Below, one piece after another: positions 30,314 to 38,581 of a stretch of 49,153 nucleotides of DNA (its first letter is position 1; every line of letters begins with the position of its first letter). The position numbers and the translations under genes were made by a program. The stretch comes from a virus, in the IMG/VR virus record IMGVR_UViG_3300025030_000158, positions 1 to 49,153 of that record; one strand, 5' to 3'. The notes below the pieces were generated by a model. The model was not told where the DNA came from. It did no database searches and worked only from the letters and a program-made list of their open reading frames with translations.

Positions 30314-30328
30314 TTAAAGGAGATTTAA

Positions 30329-30613
30329 ATGGCAAAAGATTTTAGCGGTCACTCGGCAGTTTTCGCGGAACTTTCAAAGTGTATCTTCGAGGCTGGAGCG
30401 TATAAAGCGGTAAAGTACATAAGCCCCAAGCTGACGGTAAAGGCAACTCGTAAAAGATTCAACGGCAAGGTGGACGGAAGAAACAGAATCGCTGAGGTAT
30501 TGTTCACCATCGGAGCGCCAAACTACGCCGAAAGGGAATTTATAAAGGCCGCGTTGAAAGCGAAAGAGACATTCCCGGTTAAAAGGCCACAAATGAAATT
30601 TCAGAAAGACTAA
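30329..30613 (+). CDS. Hypothetical structural-cluster protein, 94 aa
   Basis: AAAGGAG precedes ATG 30329. It is basic, with a regular alternation (KYISPKLTVKATRKRFNGK) and a helical end. It lies just before the head-to-tail joining gene. No family is recognised. Confidence 0.55.
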   Translation: MAKDFSGHSAVFAELSKCIFEAGAYKAVKYISPKLTVKATRKRFNGKVDGRNRIAEVLFTIGAPNYAEREFIKAALKAKETFPVKRPQMKFQKD

Positions 30614-30615
30614 CC

Positions 30616-31296
30616 ATGAGCAGCACCTTTTTAGAACTCTGTCAGTTGATGCGTCAAGAGTGCGGCGTTGGCGGGAGCGGGCCGCCCACTGTAACCGGGC
30701 AAACCGGGATGCTCGCTAAACTCGTTTCATGGGTAGCCGACGCCGATATCGATATTTGCACAAAGTATCTCGATTGGGGATTTCTCCATGCCGAGTTTTC
30801 ACGTCCCACGGTCGCCGGCACAAAGGACGTTTCGGCCCCTTCTGACTTTGGCCTGTGGGATGAGGATAGTTTTTTCCTCAACTACACCACCAGCGCGTAT
30901 CAAAAACTTTCCAAGTTGGATTACTTTGAATGGCGAAGCTCCTACCGAAACGGAGTCAAATCCAATCAAAAGCCCACAGAGATAATTATCAAGCCGAACA
31001 AAGACTTGATCCTTGAGCCGCCCCCTGACATCGAATACACCCTGACCGCGGACTATTACAAGACGGCAACCAAGATGACCGCCAACACCAGCGTTTCGTT
31101 GATTCCCACAAAGTTTGACCGCCTGATAATCGCAAGGGCTAAAATGTGGTACGCCGAGCACGAAAATGCCCCCGAAGTCATGCAGGGCGCAGTTGTCGAA
31201 TATAAGGAACTGATGGGACGGCTTGAATCACTTTACCTCAGAGGCCAGGAGCCCAACACGATGGGACACTCTCACATGGTAATCGTGCCAGAATGA
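30616..31296 (+). CDS. Head-tail adaptor or tail accessory protein
   Basis: A 226-residue protein with LELCQLMRQECGVGGSGP and TVTGQTGMLAKLVSWVADAD at the N-terminus and AKMWYAEHENAPEVMQGAVVEY near the end. I know this pattern from podovirus-like phages, where the gene follows the head genes and precedes the large stabilisation protein, as P22 gp4 precedes gp10. It probably fits under the portal ring. The next gene starts in an ATGA overlap. The assignment rests on pattern and order. Confidence 0.7.
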   Translation: MSSTFLELCQLMRQECGVGGSGPPTVTGQTGMLAKLVSWVADADIDICTKYLDWGFLHAEFSRPTVAGTKDVSAPSDFGLWDEDSFFLNYTTSAYQKLSKLDYFEWRSSYRNGVKSNQKPTEIIIKPNKDLILEPPPDIEYTLTADYYKTATKMTANTSVSLIPTKFDRLIIARAKMWYAEHENAPEVMQGAVVEYKELMGRLESLYLRGQEPNTMGHSHMVIVPE

Positions 31297-33383
31297 CGAG
31301 CAACTATAATAATAACGACTATAAGAATTTAGTAGCATACTATCCCCTTCGTGGAGGGGAAGATCTTGTGTCTCCAACTCTTTCGGTAAAACCGGGAAGA
31401 TTTAGGTTTTCCAGAAACTATGAATGCGACATCTCAGGTAGACCAAGAAGGATAGACGGCTACGAAAGATTCGACGGCCAGCCGAAACCTTCCGACGCTT
31501 CCTATTGGATTCTGAATTTTGACGCCGGCTGGACCGAAATCGAAGTTGACGACACGGTTGAAGGGGATACCTCCGGGGCTACCGGGAAAGTCCTCACTGT
31601 TGCCGTTGAGTCTGGGTCGTGGGCCGTGGGGGATGCTGTCGGGTATCTCATCCTTTACAATGTCACAGGGACTTTCGTAAACGACGAACCGATCCTTGTT
31701 TCAGCTTCAGCAGTTGCGACGACAAGCAGCGCCGCTTCCGAAAACGGTGCAGATAACGACACCGATAACGCGGCCTGGGCGCAAGCCGCTATCGAAGCGG
31801 CACGGTTAGATATTGCCGCCGTTCCGGGCTCCGGCAGTCTACTCGGGGCATGGCAATACAGCGGGGTCAAATACGCCTTCAGGAACAATGCCGGGGGGAC
31901 AGCCGGCGCTATGTATAAGTCCTCTGCGGCTGGATGGGTTCTTTGCACGCTCGGTAGGAGTGTTGATTTTACCAGTGGGGGAACTACTGAAATCGTAGCC
32001 GGAAACACAGTCACGGGGGCAACGTCAGGCGCTACGGCGGTTGTCGGCAGGGTGATATTGACCAGCGGAACATGGGCCGGTGGTGACGCTGCTGGAAGGT
32101 TTATCTTCACAACCCAAACGGGGACACTGCAATCTGAAAATCTGAATGTCGGCGCCGTAACCAATCTTGCTACCATTGGAGGAAACTCAACCGCCAACGC
32201 CCTGCCCTTGGGTGGTCGGTACGAATTTGAGAACTATAATTTCGGTGGCCATTCCAACACCAGAAGAATGTACGCCTGCAATGGAGTTGGAACCGCTTTT
32301 GAATGGGACGGGACTGTTTTTGTTCCTATCATTACCGGGATGACCACCGATACACCCAAGCATTTGAAATGCCATAAGGGGCATTTATTCCTGATATTTT
32401 CAGGCGGCTCGATTCAGCACAGTTCTTTCCTCGATCCCTACGAGTGGAGCGCGATTACGGGGGCGGCAGAGCTTGCAATCGGTGACGAAGGTGTAGGTAT
32501 GGCGGTTATACCGGGAGATGTTCTGGCGATCTTCGGGAGAAACTCCACTAAACTGCTTTACGGAACGACCATTGACGATTGGGATTTGCGGACCCACTCA
32601 AACGAATCCGGGGCCATTGAATGGACTATCCAGAGGATCGGCGGGAATGTAGTCTATCTTGATGATAGGGGGATCACCACCCTTTCAGCCACCGATACCT
32701 ATGGGGATTTTGATTCAAACACAATCTCAACCGATGTCCAGCCGTTCCTTAATTCAATGCGTGGGCTTGAGATCGCGTCGGTAAAGGTTAGAAAAAAGAA
32801 CCAATACAGGCTGTTTTTCACAGACGGCCATGTTCTTATTCTTACCATCAACGGAGATACAATCGTAGGCTACACCAGGGCATATTATGATGACCCGGTG
32901 GCTTGTTGTTGTTCGGTGGAAGACACCAGCGGAAACGAAGAGTTGTTCTTCGGGTCAACCGATGGGTTCGTCTACCAGATGGATAAAGGGACTTCGTTCG
33001 ACGGCGGGGCGATAGAAAGCTATCTGAAGGTCCACGCCAATCATTTAAAAACCCCGACCTATAAAAAGAGGTTCAGGAAGCTGACCGTAGAACTTGACGC
33101 TCCGAACAATATCACGTTGAGCGTTAGTCCTGATTATTCCTACGGTACCGATGAAAGCCCTTCAGGACAAGATTTGTCTATCGCCGCTTCCGGTGGTAGT
33201 TGGGACATCGATGCGTGGGAGTCTTTTGTTTGGGACGGTCCGTCTGTTTCGACAGGAGAAGCAAGGATTGACGGAAGCGGACTAAGTATTGGATTGGACT
33301 TTTATCATACCGGAATTTACGATTCGCCCCATACCATCCAAGGGGTAATTGTTCACTATGATGTAAGGGGGTTGAACAGATGA
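31293..33383 (+). CDS. Packaged-DNA stabilisation / tail hub protein (P22 gp10-like)
   Basis: A 696-residue protein in the place of P22 gp10. The beta-rich sequence with repeated strand patterns (FGRNSTKLLYGTTIDDWDL, GGNVVYLDDRGITTL, KNQYRLFFTDGHVLILT) fits a beta propeller that plugs the neck. Between about residues 80 and 290 it has two copies of a 50-residue motif: VEGDTSGATGKVLTVAVESG with GDAVGYLI, and VTGATSGATAVVGRVILTSG with GDAAGRFIF. This extra duplicated insert is not part of the usual gp10 fold as I know it. It may decorate the tail or bind sugar. The next gene starts in an ATGA overlap. Confidence 0.75.
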   Translation: MTSNYNNNDYKNLVAYYPLRGGEDLVSPTLSVKPGRFRFSRNYECDISGRPRRIDGYERFDGQPKPSDASYWILNFDAGWTEIEVDDTVEGDTSGATGKVLTVAVESGSWAVGDAVGYLILYNVTGTFVNDEPILVSASAVATTSSAASENGADNDTDNAAWAQAAIEAARLDIAAVPGSGSLLGAWQYSGVKYAFRNNAGGTAGAMYKSSAAGWVLCTLGRSVDFTSGGTTEIVAGNTVTGATSGATAVVGRVILTSGTWAGGDAAGRFIFTTQTGTLQSENLNVGAVTNLATIGGNSTANALPLGGRYEFENYNFGGHSNTRRMYACNGVGTAFEWDGTVFVPIITGMTTDTPKHLKCHKGHLFLIFSGGSIQHSSFLDPYEWSAITGAAELAIGDEGVGMAVIPGDVLAIFGRNSTKLLYGTTIDDWDLRTHSNESGAIEWTIQRIGGNVVYLDDRGITTLSATDTYGDFDSNTISTDVQPFLNSMRGLEIASVKVRKKNQYRLFFTDGHVLILTINGDTIVGYTRAYYDDPVACCCSVEDTSGNEELFFGSTDGFVYQMDKGTSFDGGAIESYLKVHANHLKTPTYKKRFRKLTVELDAPNNITLSVSPDYSYGTDESPSGQDLSIAASGGSWDIDAWESFVWDGPSVSTGEARIDGSGLSIGLDFYHTGIYDSPHTIQGVIVHYDVRGLNR

Positions 33384-34666
33384 TGAAAAGATATGTCGCC
33401 ATAATTGCAGCCGTCTTAATTGTTCTTTCAGGGTATGCCATCGGAAGTGATTATTTCGATTATAGCGACGGCAGATTGACAGCCGGAACGACCGCAAGGT
33501 CCGGCCAGTTGAATACTATTTTCGACGAGATAGACACCGGGCTTGCAAAGCTTCCGTCAGAGACACGATTAAAGCGCGGCACGGTAAACTATGCCGAAGA
33601 CACCGGAGCCGCAGACGCTTATGTCGTGTCTCTGACATACGCCCCCACTTCGTACACAGACGGCATGGAAGTGATCTTCAAGGCTTCAGCCGTAAACACC
33701 GGGGCTTCTACGATCAATGTAAACGCCCTTGGGATCAAGGCCATCCGAAGAGGCGACGGCGGGGTATTGTCTGCCGGTGACATCCCAGAGAGCAAAATCG
33801 TCGTTCTGCGGTTCAATTCTACATCTGATTATTTTGAGATTCAAGGAGGCCTGATCGGTTCTGGCACCGGTACCATGGCCTCTCAGAACGCAAGCGCGGT
33901 TGCTATCACGGGAGGATCTATTGCAGGGATTACGGACCTTGCGGTGGACGATGGCGGGACCGGGGCGTCTACGGCTTCAGGCGCACTTTCTAATCTTGGT
34001 CTTACAGCAAACGCTTCCGAAGTCAACGCGACGTGTGACGGCAACACGGCCACGGCAGCAGAAATTACGCAAGTTTGCGACGGCAACACGGCCACGGCAG
34101 CAGAGTTATCAGAGCTCCATTCTCAGGGTGCCGTTGCCGCCGACTTTGCCAAACTGCATGCAGTTGCGGGAACTGCCATAGCCGATACGACCTCGACTCA
34201 AACGCTATCGTCAAAAACGCTTACAAGCCCGGTTTTAAATACAGGAGTTTCCGGCACGGCCGTACTTGACGAAGACGCCATGACCTCAAACTCAGCCACG
34301 CGGCTTGCCACTCAGCAGAGTATTAAGGCGTATGTCGATTCGCAAAGAGAGAATACATCTTTTTTGGCGGGTGGCGACCTAACCGGAACCGTCTATATAG
34401 CGCGATCTGGGAAGATAGTTTCCATGACATGGGGGCATCTAACGCACAGCAGTTCTAACAATCCGTCAAGCGCAGCAGGCGTCATACCTGCTGCGTATAG
34501 GCCGGTTGCATCATGCGATAGCGTTTACACAGCGTACAGCTTTGGGACAGCTTTGATCGTTGTCTTCACCAGCGGGGCATTTGAGTTTGAGTACATTGAT
34601 TGGGACGGGTCTTTATTCACGGCAACCGGAACTGGCCCTGGGACAGTTTCTTGGGTTATCCCCTAA
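33380..34666 (+). CDS. Fibre-like virion protein with an N-terminal Sec-type signal
   Basis: A 428-residue protein. Residues 1-22 look like a signal peptide (MMKRYVAIIAAVLIVLSGYA). The rest is Ser/Thr/Ala/Gly-rich and fibre-like, with LQTLSS-type and LSELH repeats, two exact copies of TCDGNTATAAEI-type units (42-base repeat at 34037-34104), and TSFLAGGDLTGTVYI ahead of a C-terminal beta domain. A phage fibre has no known need for a Sec signal, so this could be an anchor or a truly exported protein. The gene overlaps the opposite-strand gene by its last four bases. Confidence 0.7.
   Translation: MMKRYVAIIAAVLIVLSGYAIGSDYFDYSDGRLTAGTTARSGQLNTIFDEIDTGLAKLPSETRLKRGTVNYAEDTGAADAYVVSLTYAPTSYTDGMEVIFKASAVNTGASTINVNALGIKAIRRGDGGVLSAGDIPESKIVVLRFNSTSDYFEIQGGLIGSGTGTMASQNASAVAITGGSIAGITDLAVDDGGTGASTASGALSNLGLTANASEVNATCDGNTATAAEITQVCDGNTATAAELSELHSQGAVAADFAKLHAVAGTAIADTTSTQTLSSKTLTSPVLNTGVSGTAVLDEDAMTSNSATRLATQQSIKAYVDSQRENTSFLAGGDLTGTVYIARSGKIVSMTWGHLTHSSSNNPSSAAGVIPAAYRPVASCDSVYTAYSFGTALIVVFTSGAFEFEYIDWDGSLFTATGTGPGTVSWVIP
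34037..34104 (+). repeat. Tandem repeat in the fibre gene (two copies, 42-base period)
   Basis: A 26-base unit (34037-34062) recurs exactly at 34079-34104, encoding CDGNTATAAE twice with a 14-residue period. Fibre proteins often change length by gain or loss of such units. Confidence 0.8.
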
Positions 34667-35160
34667 AACCCAAACCTAAGTCCGATGGAATAATTATGAG
34701 CAGCCGTAACACCCTCAGCCCCTATCCAAACATACTGCCAAGCCGATCTATATTTCGGAGAGAGCATGGCGCTGATCGCGGTATGAAGGATAAGGGTGGA
34801 CGCAAAGTAAAGATGGACATCGGACTCTTCGGGATACTCACCGATAACGATACCGGCAAGACCGGATTCGTAGTATTCCCCGTTGCTTTTGGAAATATCG
34901 ACAGTTTGCGCCCAGTCCGCGATATGCAACGCGGTATAAGTGACCTGGCGGGCGGTATCGGCCTTAGTCCATCCTTCGAACGGAACGGACGCACAGCCGA
35001 CCATGAGAACGATGCACAACGCACCGGCAGCTTTCAGAAACTCGTGGATGGCATCGCGGATCAACTGAGCTACCGACGATCCTCTTTTTTCGGAAAGGCT
35101 CTGAAGTGCCAAAAGAAAAGATTTCGGGATAAACATGCTGAATCTAATGGCGTTTTTCAT
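34663..35160 (-). CDS. Ribbon-helix-helix domain fused to a lipoprotein-like phage protein, 165 aa
   Basis: Leftward gene inside a rightward operon; AAAGGA eight bases before the ATG at 35160. Residues 1-43 fit a ribbon-helix-helix DNA-binding domain: strand IRFSMFIPKSF, helix LLALQSLSEKRG, second helix SVAQLIRDAIHEFLK. The chain runs on into a hydrophobic segment with a lipobox-like LMVGC (Cys56). A conserved phage lipoprotein follows: TKADTARQVTYTALHIADWAQT, then GEYPEESDVHLYF, YRSAWQYVWIGAEGVTAAHN. I know that latter part from many phages as a stand-alone lipoprotein. No in-frame start with a good binding site lies between the parts, although an unusual start at FLKAAG cannot be excluded. 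Confidence 0.75.
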   Translation of the reverse strand: MKNAIRFSMFIPKSFLLALQSLSEKRGSSVAQLIRDAIHEFLKAAGALCIVLMVGCASVPFEGWTKADTARQVTYTALHIADWAQTVDISKSNGEYYESGLAGIVIGEYPEESDVHLYFASTLILHTAISAMLSPKYRSAWQYVWIGAEGVTAAHNYSIGLRFGF

Positions 35161-35193
35161 GGCTATAATCCTTTCGTTGGGTTGAGTTGTGAT

Positions 35194-35223
35194 ATGATAG
35201 GCATACATCAGGCATACTGTCAA
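35194..35223 (-). promoter_or_regulatory. Strong leftward promoter with tandem direct repeats (putative operator)
   Basis: Read leftward: TTGACA (35223-35218, perfect), 18-base spacer, TATCAT (35199-35194, five of six). The spacer holds two direct repeats, GGCATAC on the plus strand at 35200-35206 and 35211-35217, eleven bases apart, one helical turn. Ribbon-helix-helix repressors bind tandem sites of this kind, so the protein it drives may repress it. Confidence 0.7.
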
Positions 35224-35240
35224 GAGGAAAAGGTGAAATA

Positions 35241-36254
35241 ATGGCCGACGAATTGTTTAAGACCGCAGACCTGACCGCGCTACAACCAGAGACCACGGCC
35301 AGCACTGACTATCAGGTGCAATCGGCCATCACTCCAGCGCAGACCGGGTTATTTTCCACAGCGCCGGCGACATCGGAAACCACGACAGCGGCAACGACGG
35401 CTCCCGCGCAAGAATCGGGGCTATTATCTGACGCCCAAGCTGCTGAGACGACAACCGCGTCGCAGACGCAAGCCGACACGGTAGCGCAGCAACTCAACGC
35501 GCTGCTGGAAACAAATAACCCCTATCTGGTTGCTGCAAGGGAAAGCTCGCAAAGAGCATCGGCTTCAAGGGGTCTTCAAAACTCGTCTATCGCCGCGACC
35601 GCTGGCGAAAAGGCCGCTATCGAATCAGCCCTGCCAATAGCGACCCAAGACGCGAGTTATTACCAGCAGCAAGGGCTAAATGAGCAAACCACAGCAAACC
35701 AGAAAGAGCTTTACCAGACGCAAGGCGATATTTCTTCGCAGCTTTCGGCACAAGAGCATGCACAAGCTCTAGAGACTCAGGCGATAGAAATGGAGTGGAA
35801 TAAGCTTGATCTACAACAAAGGATCGATCTCGAATACGACCAGATGGAAGAGACTGCCAAGGAGAACTTCAACACGCTGGTAAACCAGATTGGCGAAGAT
35901 TACATGAATGACTTCATGGAACTGGCGGTCAACCCTAACTTCGATACGGATGCAGATAGACAAAAAGCTATTGATATTCTCACCGAGACATACAACCAGC
36001 GATATCAGATGGCCGCAGAACTCGCGGGGTATGAATTAGAATGGGAAACGCCGACCACAGAGTACGATGTTAACGAACCAACGCAAGCCGGCGAGTTTGA
36101 TCCTCCAGGTACATGGAGCAATATTAGTCCCGGGGATGATGGGTATGTTCTAGGTGGTTCATATGTAGATGGTGAAGGCAACGTGTTCGATTCAAATGGT
36201 AGCTATCTTGGAAACCAAGATACGCAACAAACCGGAAATGTAAATCTAGTATGA
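35241..36254 (+). CDS. Virion protein, likely internal or ejection protein, 337 aa
   Basis: Starts a new rightward block after the opposite-strand gene. The first 90 residues are Thr/Ala/Gln-rich and disordered. The middle (ALLETNNPYLVAARESSQRA, then SALPIATQDASYYQQQGLNE) and the helical QALETQAIEMEWNKLDLQQR stretch match a group of podovirus-like structural proteins, often next to a large ejection protein. The C-terminal 60 residues form a glycine-rich, beta-like end. The position before the giant protein gene supports an ejection role. AGGAAAAGG precedes ATG 35241. Confidence 0.65.
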   Translation: MADELFKTADLTALQPETTASTDYQVQSAITPAQTGLFSTAPATSETTTAATTAPAQESGLLSDAQAAETTTASQTQADTVAQQLNALLETNNPYLVAARESSQRASASRGLQNSSIAATAGEKAAIESALPIATQDASYYQQQGLNEQTTANQKELYQTQGDISSQLSAQEHAQALETQAIEMEWNKLDLQQRIDLEYDQMEETAKENFNTLVNQIGEDYMNDFMELAVNPNFDTDADRQKAIDILTETYNQRYQMAAELAGYELEWETPTTEYDVNEPTQAGEFDPPGTWSNISPGDDGYVLGGSYVDGEGNVFDSNGSYLGNQDTQQTGNVNLV

Positions 36255-36973
36255 AAGCACAATACATAGACAACCCATATCCTGTTTGGGATAAAATCAA
36301 GACCTTCATGGAAGACGATAATGGAGGTTTAAGAACCTATGATATTTGTGTGGGAGTCTTTGACGGCAAAGAAATGGCCGGGGCGTTCTCCATCCGAAAG
36401 TGGACCGAGCAATGCTATGAAATCCACGGCGGTGTCCATCCTGAGTATTGGGGGAAGGGTTTCGACGTTTGCGATTGTCTTGGCCGTGCGCTGTTCTCTG
36501 GCACTCCCTGCTTAAAGATCGTCGCTATCATACCAGAGTTTAACCGCTTGATGAGGCAATGCCTTTTGCAATGCGGTTTAAAAGAGGAAGGCAGAATAGA
36601 AAGAGCTTTTTTGAAAAGAATGAAACTTCACGATTTACTTGTTTTTGGCATCTGTAAAAGCGATATGCCGGAAAGGAAATGGTATGGCACCAGTAGCAGT
36701 TGGCGCAGCGGTAGCAGGGGCCATAGGGGCCTCAGCGGCCACAGCAGCGGTTATCACGGCGGCGGTCACAGCAGCGTACATTGGAGCGGCGGTGGGCTTT
36801 GCGGCAAGCATCATAACGGGCGGAGACCCGTTGAAGGGTGCTTTAACCGGAGCTGTCACAGGAGCCGTAGCCGGTGGCATCGGTGGTGCTCTTTCGGTAG
36901 CGACAACACCCGCTGCCGCTGGAGTAGCTGGAACCGAAGCAGGTGTAGCCACGGCAGGGGTTCAAAGCACTGA
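36251..36973 (+). CDS. GNAT-like acetyltransferase domain protein with a long overlapping tail
   Basis: Starts in an ATGA overlap. Residues 1-135 look like a GNAT-fold protein: VGVFDGKEMAGAFSIRKW, HPEYWGKGFDVCDCLGRALF and the KEEGRIERAFLKRMKLHDLL end. It resembles the DUF2824 (P22-type) phage group as I remember it. After about residue 145 the frame reads on through the next gene (36684) in another phase, giving a Ser/Gly/His-rich tail of about 96 residues that looks like a frame shadow. The true product may end earlier after a frame change, or the tail may be real; the sequence alone does not decide it. The active site is probably intact. Confidence 0.6.
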   Translation: MKAQYIDNPYPVWDKIKTFMEDDNGGLRTYDICVGVFDGKEMAGAFSIRKWTEQCYEIHGGVHPEYWGKGFDVCDCLGRALFSGTPCLKIVAIIPEFNRLMRQCLLQCGLKEEGRIERAFLKRMKLHDLLVFGICKSDMPERKWYGTSSSWRSGSRGHRGLSGHSSGYHGGGHSSVHWSGGGLCGKHHNGRRPVEGCFNRSCHRSRSRWHRWCSFGSDNTRCRWSSWNRSRCSHGRGSKH

Positions 36974-37415
36974 AGGGCTTATGGCCCTTGAGGGCGCAGC
37001 AGCCGGAACCGCTTCGCAGGCAGGGCCGACTATCGCCGCTTCCGGTGGAACCGCTGCCGGGGCCGTGGGCGCAGCGAACACGGTAGCCCCCACCGTTGCC
37101 CAGGCTCCCCAATCTGGAGGGCTTTTTGACGGTGCCGCAAGCTGGATCAACAAAAATCCAGAAATGGCAAAGATTGCAGGGCAAGGCATCGGCGGTGCGG
37201 CTAAATCGATGCTGGACGCCCGGACTTCCCAAAAGGAAATCGACGCCCTTATGGAAAGGGACCGGCTCGGAAGAGACGCCATCAAAATTAAGGGCCTTAC
37301 AAATATTCAATTGAAGACCACGCTGCCGACGATTAGCGGCTTTACTTCTACGCCATCTTGGCGTAATAAAACAGGAGTGGGGTTATTCGATGAAACCGAA
37401 ACCGCAGCAGCCTAA
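36684..37415 (+). CDS. Ala/Gly-rich virion protein with membrane-like helices, 243 aa
   Basis: AAAGGAAA precedes ATG 36684. Residues 2-45 are a run of Ala, Val and Gly (AVGAAVAGAIGASAATAAV, then TAAYIGAAVGFAASI), followed by more of the same around 60-160. This fits pore-forming or membrane-active ejection proteins such as P22 gp7 or gp20 in composition and place. The C-terminal 80 residues are polar with a helix (QKEIDALMERDRLGRDAIK). The start lies inside the preceding gene. Its role in DNA passage through the inner membrane is inferred. Confidence 0.6.
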   Translation: MAPVAVGAAVAGAIGASAATAAVITAAVTAAYIGAAVGFAASIITGGDPLKGALTGAVTGAVAGGIGGALSVATTPAAAGVAGTEAGVATAGVQSTEGLMALEGAAAGTASQAGPTIAASGGTAAGAVGAANTVAPTVAQAPQSGGLFDGAASWINKNPEMAKIAGQGIGGAAKSMLDARTSQKEIDALMERDRLGRDAIKIKGLTNIQLKTTLPTISGFTSTPSWRNKTGVGLFDETETAAA

Positions 37416-37887
37416 AGAGAAGTCAAATCCTACCCAGGACCGATACAATATCTTCGTGTCTCAGGGCATTTTGATGGCCTCCAAGATCGCCCCGACCATC
37501 GCAGGGAAAGCCAGTGTTGACACTCTTGGGAACGCTCTATTTGGGATCGTGACCAAGGTAGAAGACGGCGGGCTCAAGCACGGCGTCAAGTTCGATTTGA
37601 ACCTGATGATGAAAGGCTCACAGGAGATTCTGGCTTTTCTCATCGACCGAACCGGAGTTGACGTTGAGCAGATGGGCGAAGAGGGTATTAAGTCCGTTGT
37701 CGGGATCGCGGTAGGAAAATACCTTCAGTCCGCAATCAAGTCGGGAAAGATGACCGAACAGCAAGTCATTGAACTGGCGCAACAGGCCCAAGCCCAAGCC
37801 CCGGAAGAATCGCCCCACGAAGACGAAGGGTTGATGGCACCACCGGCGCAAGCGCCCCCCGATCAGATGGAGGTTCAAAATGGTTGA
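37390..37887 (+). CDS. Hypothetical virion protein, 165 aa
   Basis: Overlaps its neighbours by 26 and eight bases. A globular helical middle (YNIFVSQGILMASKIAPTIA, GIKSVVGIAVGKYLQSAIKS) is followed by an Ala/Gln/Pro-rich C-terminus. I have seen this pattern in podovirus-like head or ejection operons, but have no name for it. It is probably a virion component that works with the large proteins on each side. Confidence 0.6.
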   Translation: MKPKPQQPKEKSNPTQDRYNIFVSQGILMASKIAPTIAGKASVDTLGNALFGIVTKVEDGGLKHGVKFDLNLMMKGSQEILAFLIDRTGVDVEQMGEEGIKSVVGIAVGKYLQSAIKSGKMTEQQVIELAQQAQAQAPEESPHEDEGLMAPPAQAPPDQMEVQNG

Positions 37888-38581
37888 TTTCCTTTCTGGG
37901 TTATTGGGTGGTGTGGCTGGTGGCGGTCAAGCCGTTGCGGAGATTGGTGACGACAAAATCCATGAGCTTGCCAGGCACCTTGAAATGAAGGCCATGGCCG
38001 AGATCAATCAAAAAACAGATGAGCGGCGGTTCGGGTACGACAAAGAGCTTCAGGGCGAACGTCAGACCTTTGAAGCGGGCCAGAACAAGGAAAAAAGAGA
38101 CTTCGATAAGGGGCTTTTTGGCGACGAGATAAAATTCAAGGAAACCCAAGCCGCCGCTGATAGGGCGTCAGCCGAAGGGATGGCAGGGGCGAGAAACGCA
38201 ATGACCGAAAGACTCGCCAAGATGGAAAACGATCTTCAGGCCGAAAAGAACAAGGCCGACAAAGACGACGCCTACGCAAGAAACCTTCAGGCCAGAATTA
38301 AGGCTATAGAGGAATCCAGGAAAATAACAGAGATGGGCGGTTCAATTGACGAGATCAACGCCCCCCTGGAAGCAGCCGGGCTACCAACCATGGAAGAATA
38401 TGAAATGGTCCCAGGCAAAAAAGGGCTATTTTCTGACGAGCCCCCCGTTACAGGGATGCGCCGCAAGGGGTCTGGTTTGCCTACTTCGCTTTCCGGCGCC
38501 CCGAAAGCTGGAACGGTGGATAGTGGATACAAATTCAAGGGCGGCGACCCGGCAGACCCAAAAAATTGGGAGAAGATTTAA
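37880..38581 (+). CDS. Coiled-coil virion protein, 233 aa
   Basis: A Gly-rich opening (MVDFLSGLLGGVAGGGQAVA), then a long coiled coil of Glu, Lys, Ala and Arg (about 30-150), then a proline-rich C-terminus. It lies directly before the giant gene, with no gap between stop and next start. It probably forms part of the internal ejection complex. No family name is known. Confidence 0.6.
   Translation: MVDFLSGLLGGVAGGGQAVAEIGDDKIHELARHLEMKAMAEINQKTDERRFGYDKELQGERQTFEAGQNKEKRDFDKGLFGDEIKFKETQAAADRASAEGMAGARNAMTERLAKMENDLQAEKNKADKDDAYARNLQARIKAIEESRKITEMGGSIDEINAPLEAAGLPTMEEYEMVPGKKGLFSDEPPVTGMRRKGSGLPTSLSGAPKAGTVDSGYKFKGGDPADPKNWEKI

Noticed and set aside
34037-34104. Repeat unit considered as a CRISPR-like array
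   Set aside because: Only two copies, with in-frame coding spacers of 16 bases and no cas genes; it is a fibre protein repeat.
34663-35160. Toxin-antitoxin pair with the RHH domain as antitoxin
   Set aside because: The RHH part is fused to a lipoprotein-like chain and no toxin gene lies next to it.
36684-37415. Holin, from the hydrophobic Ala-rich helices
   Set aside because: It is 243 residues long and sits in the ejection-protein cluster, with no endolysin or spanin near it.
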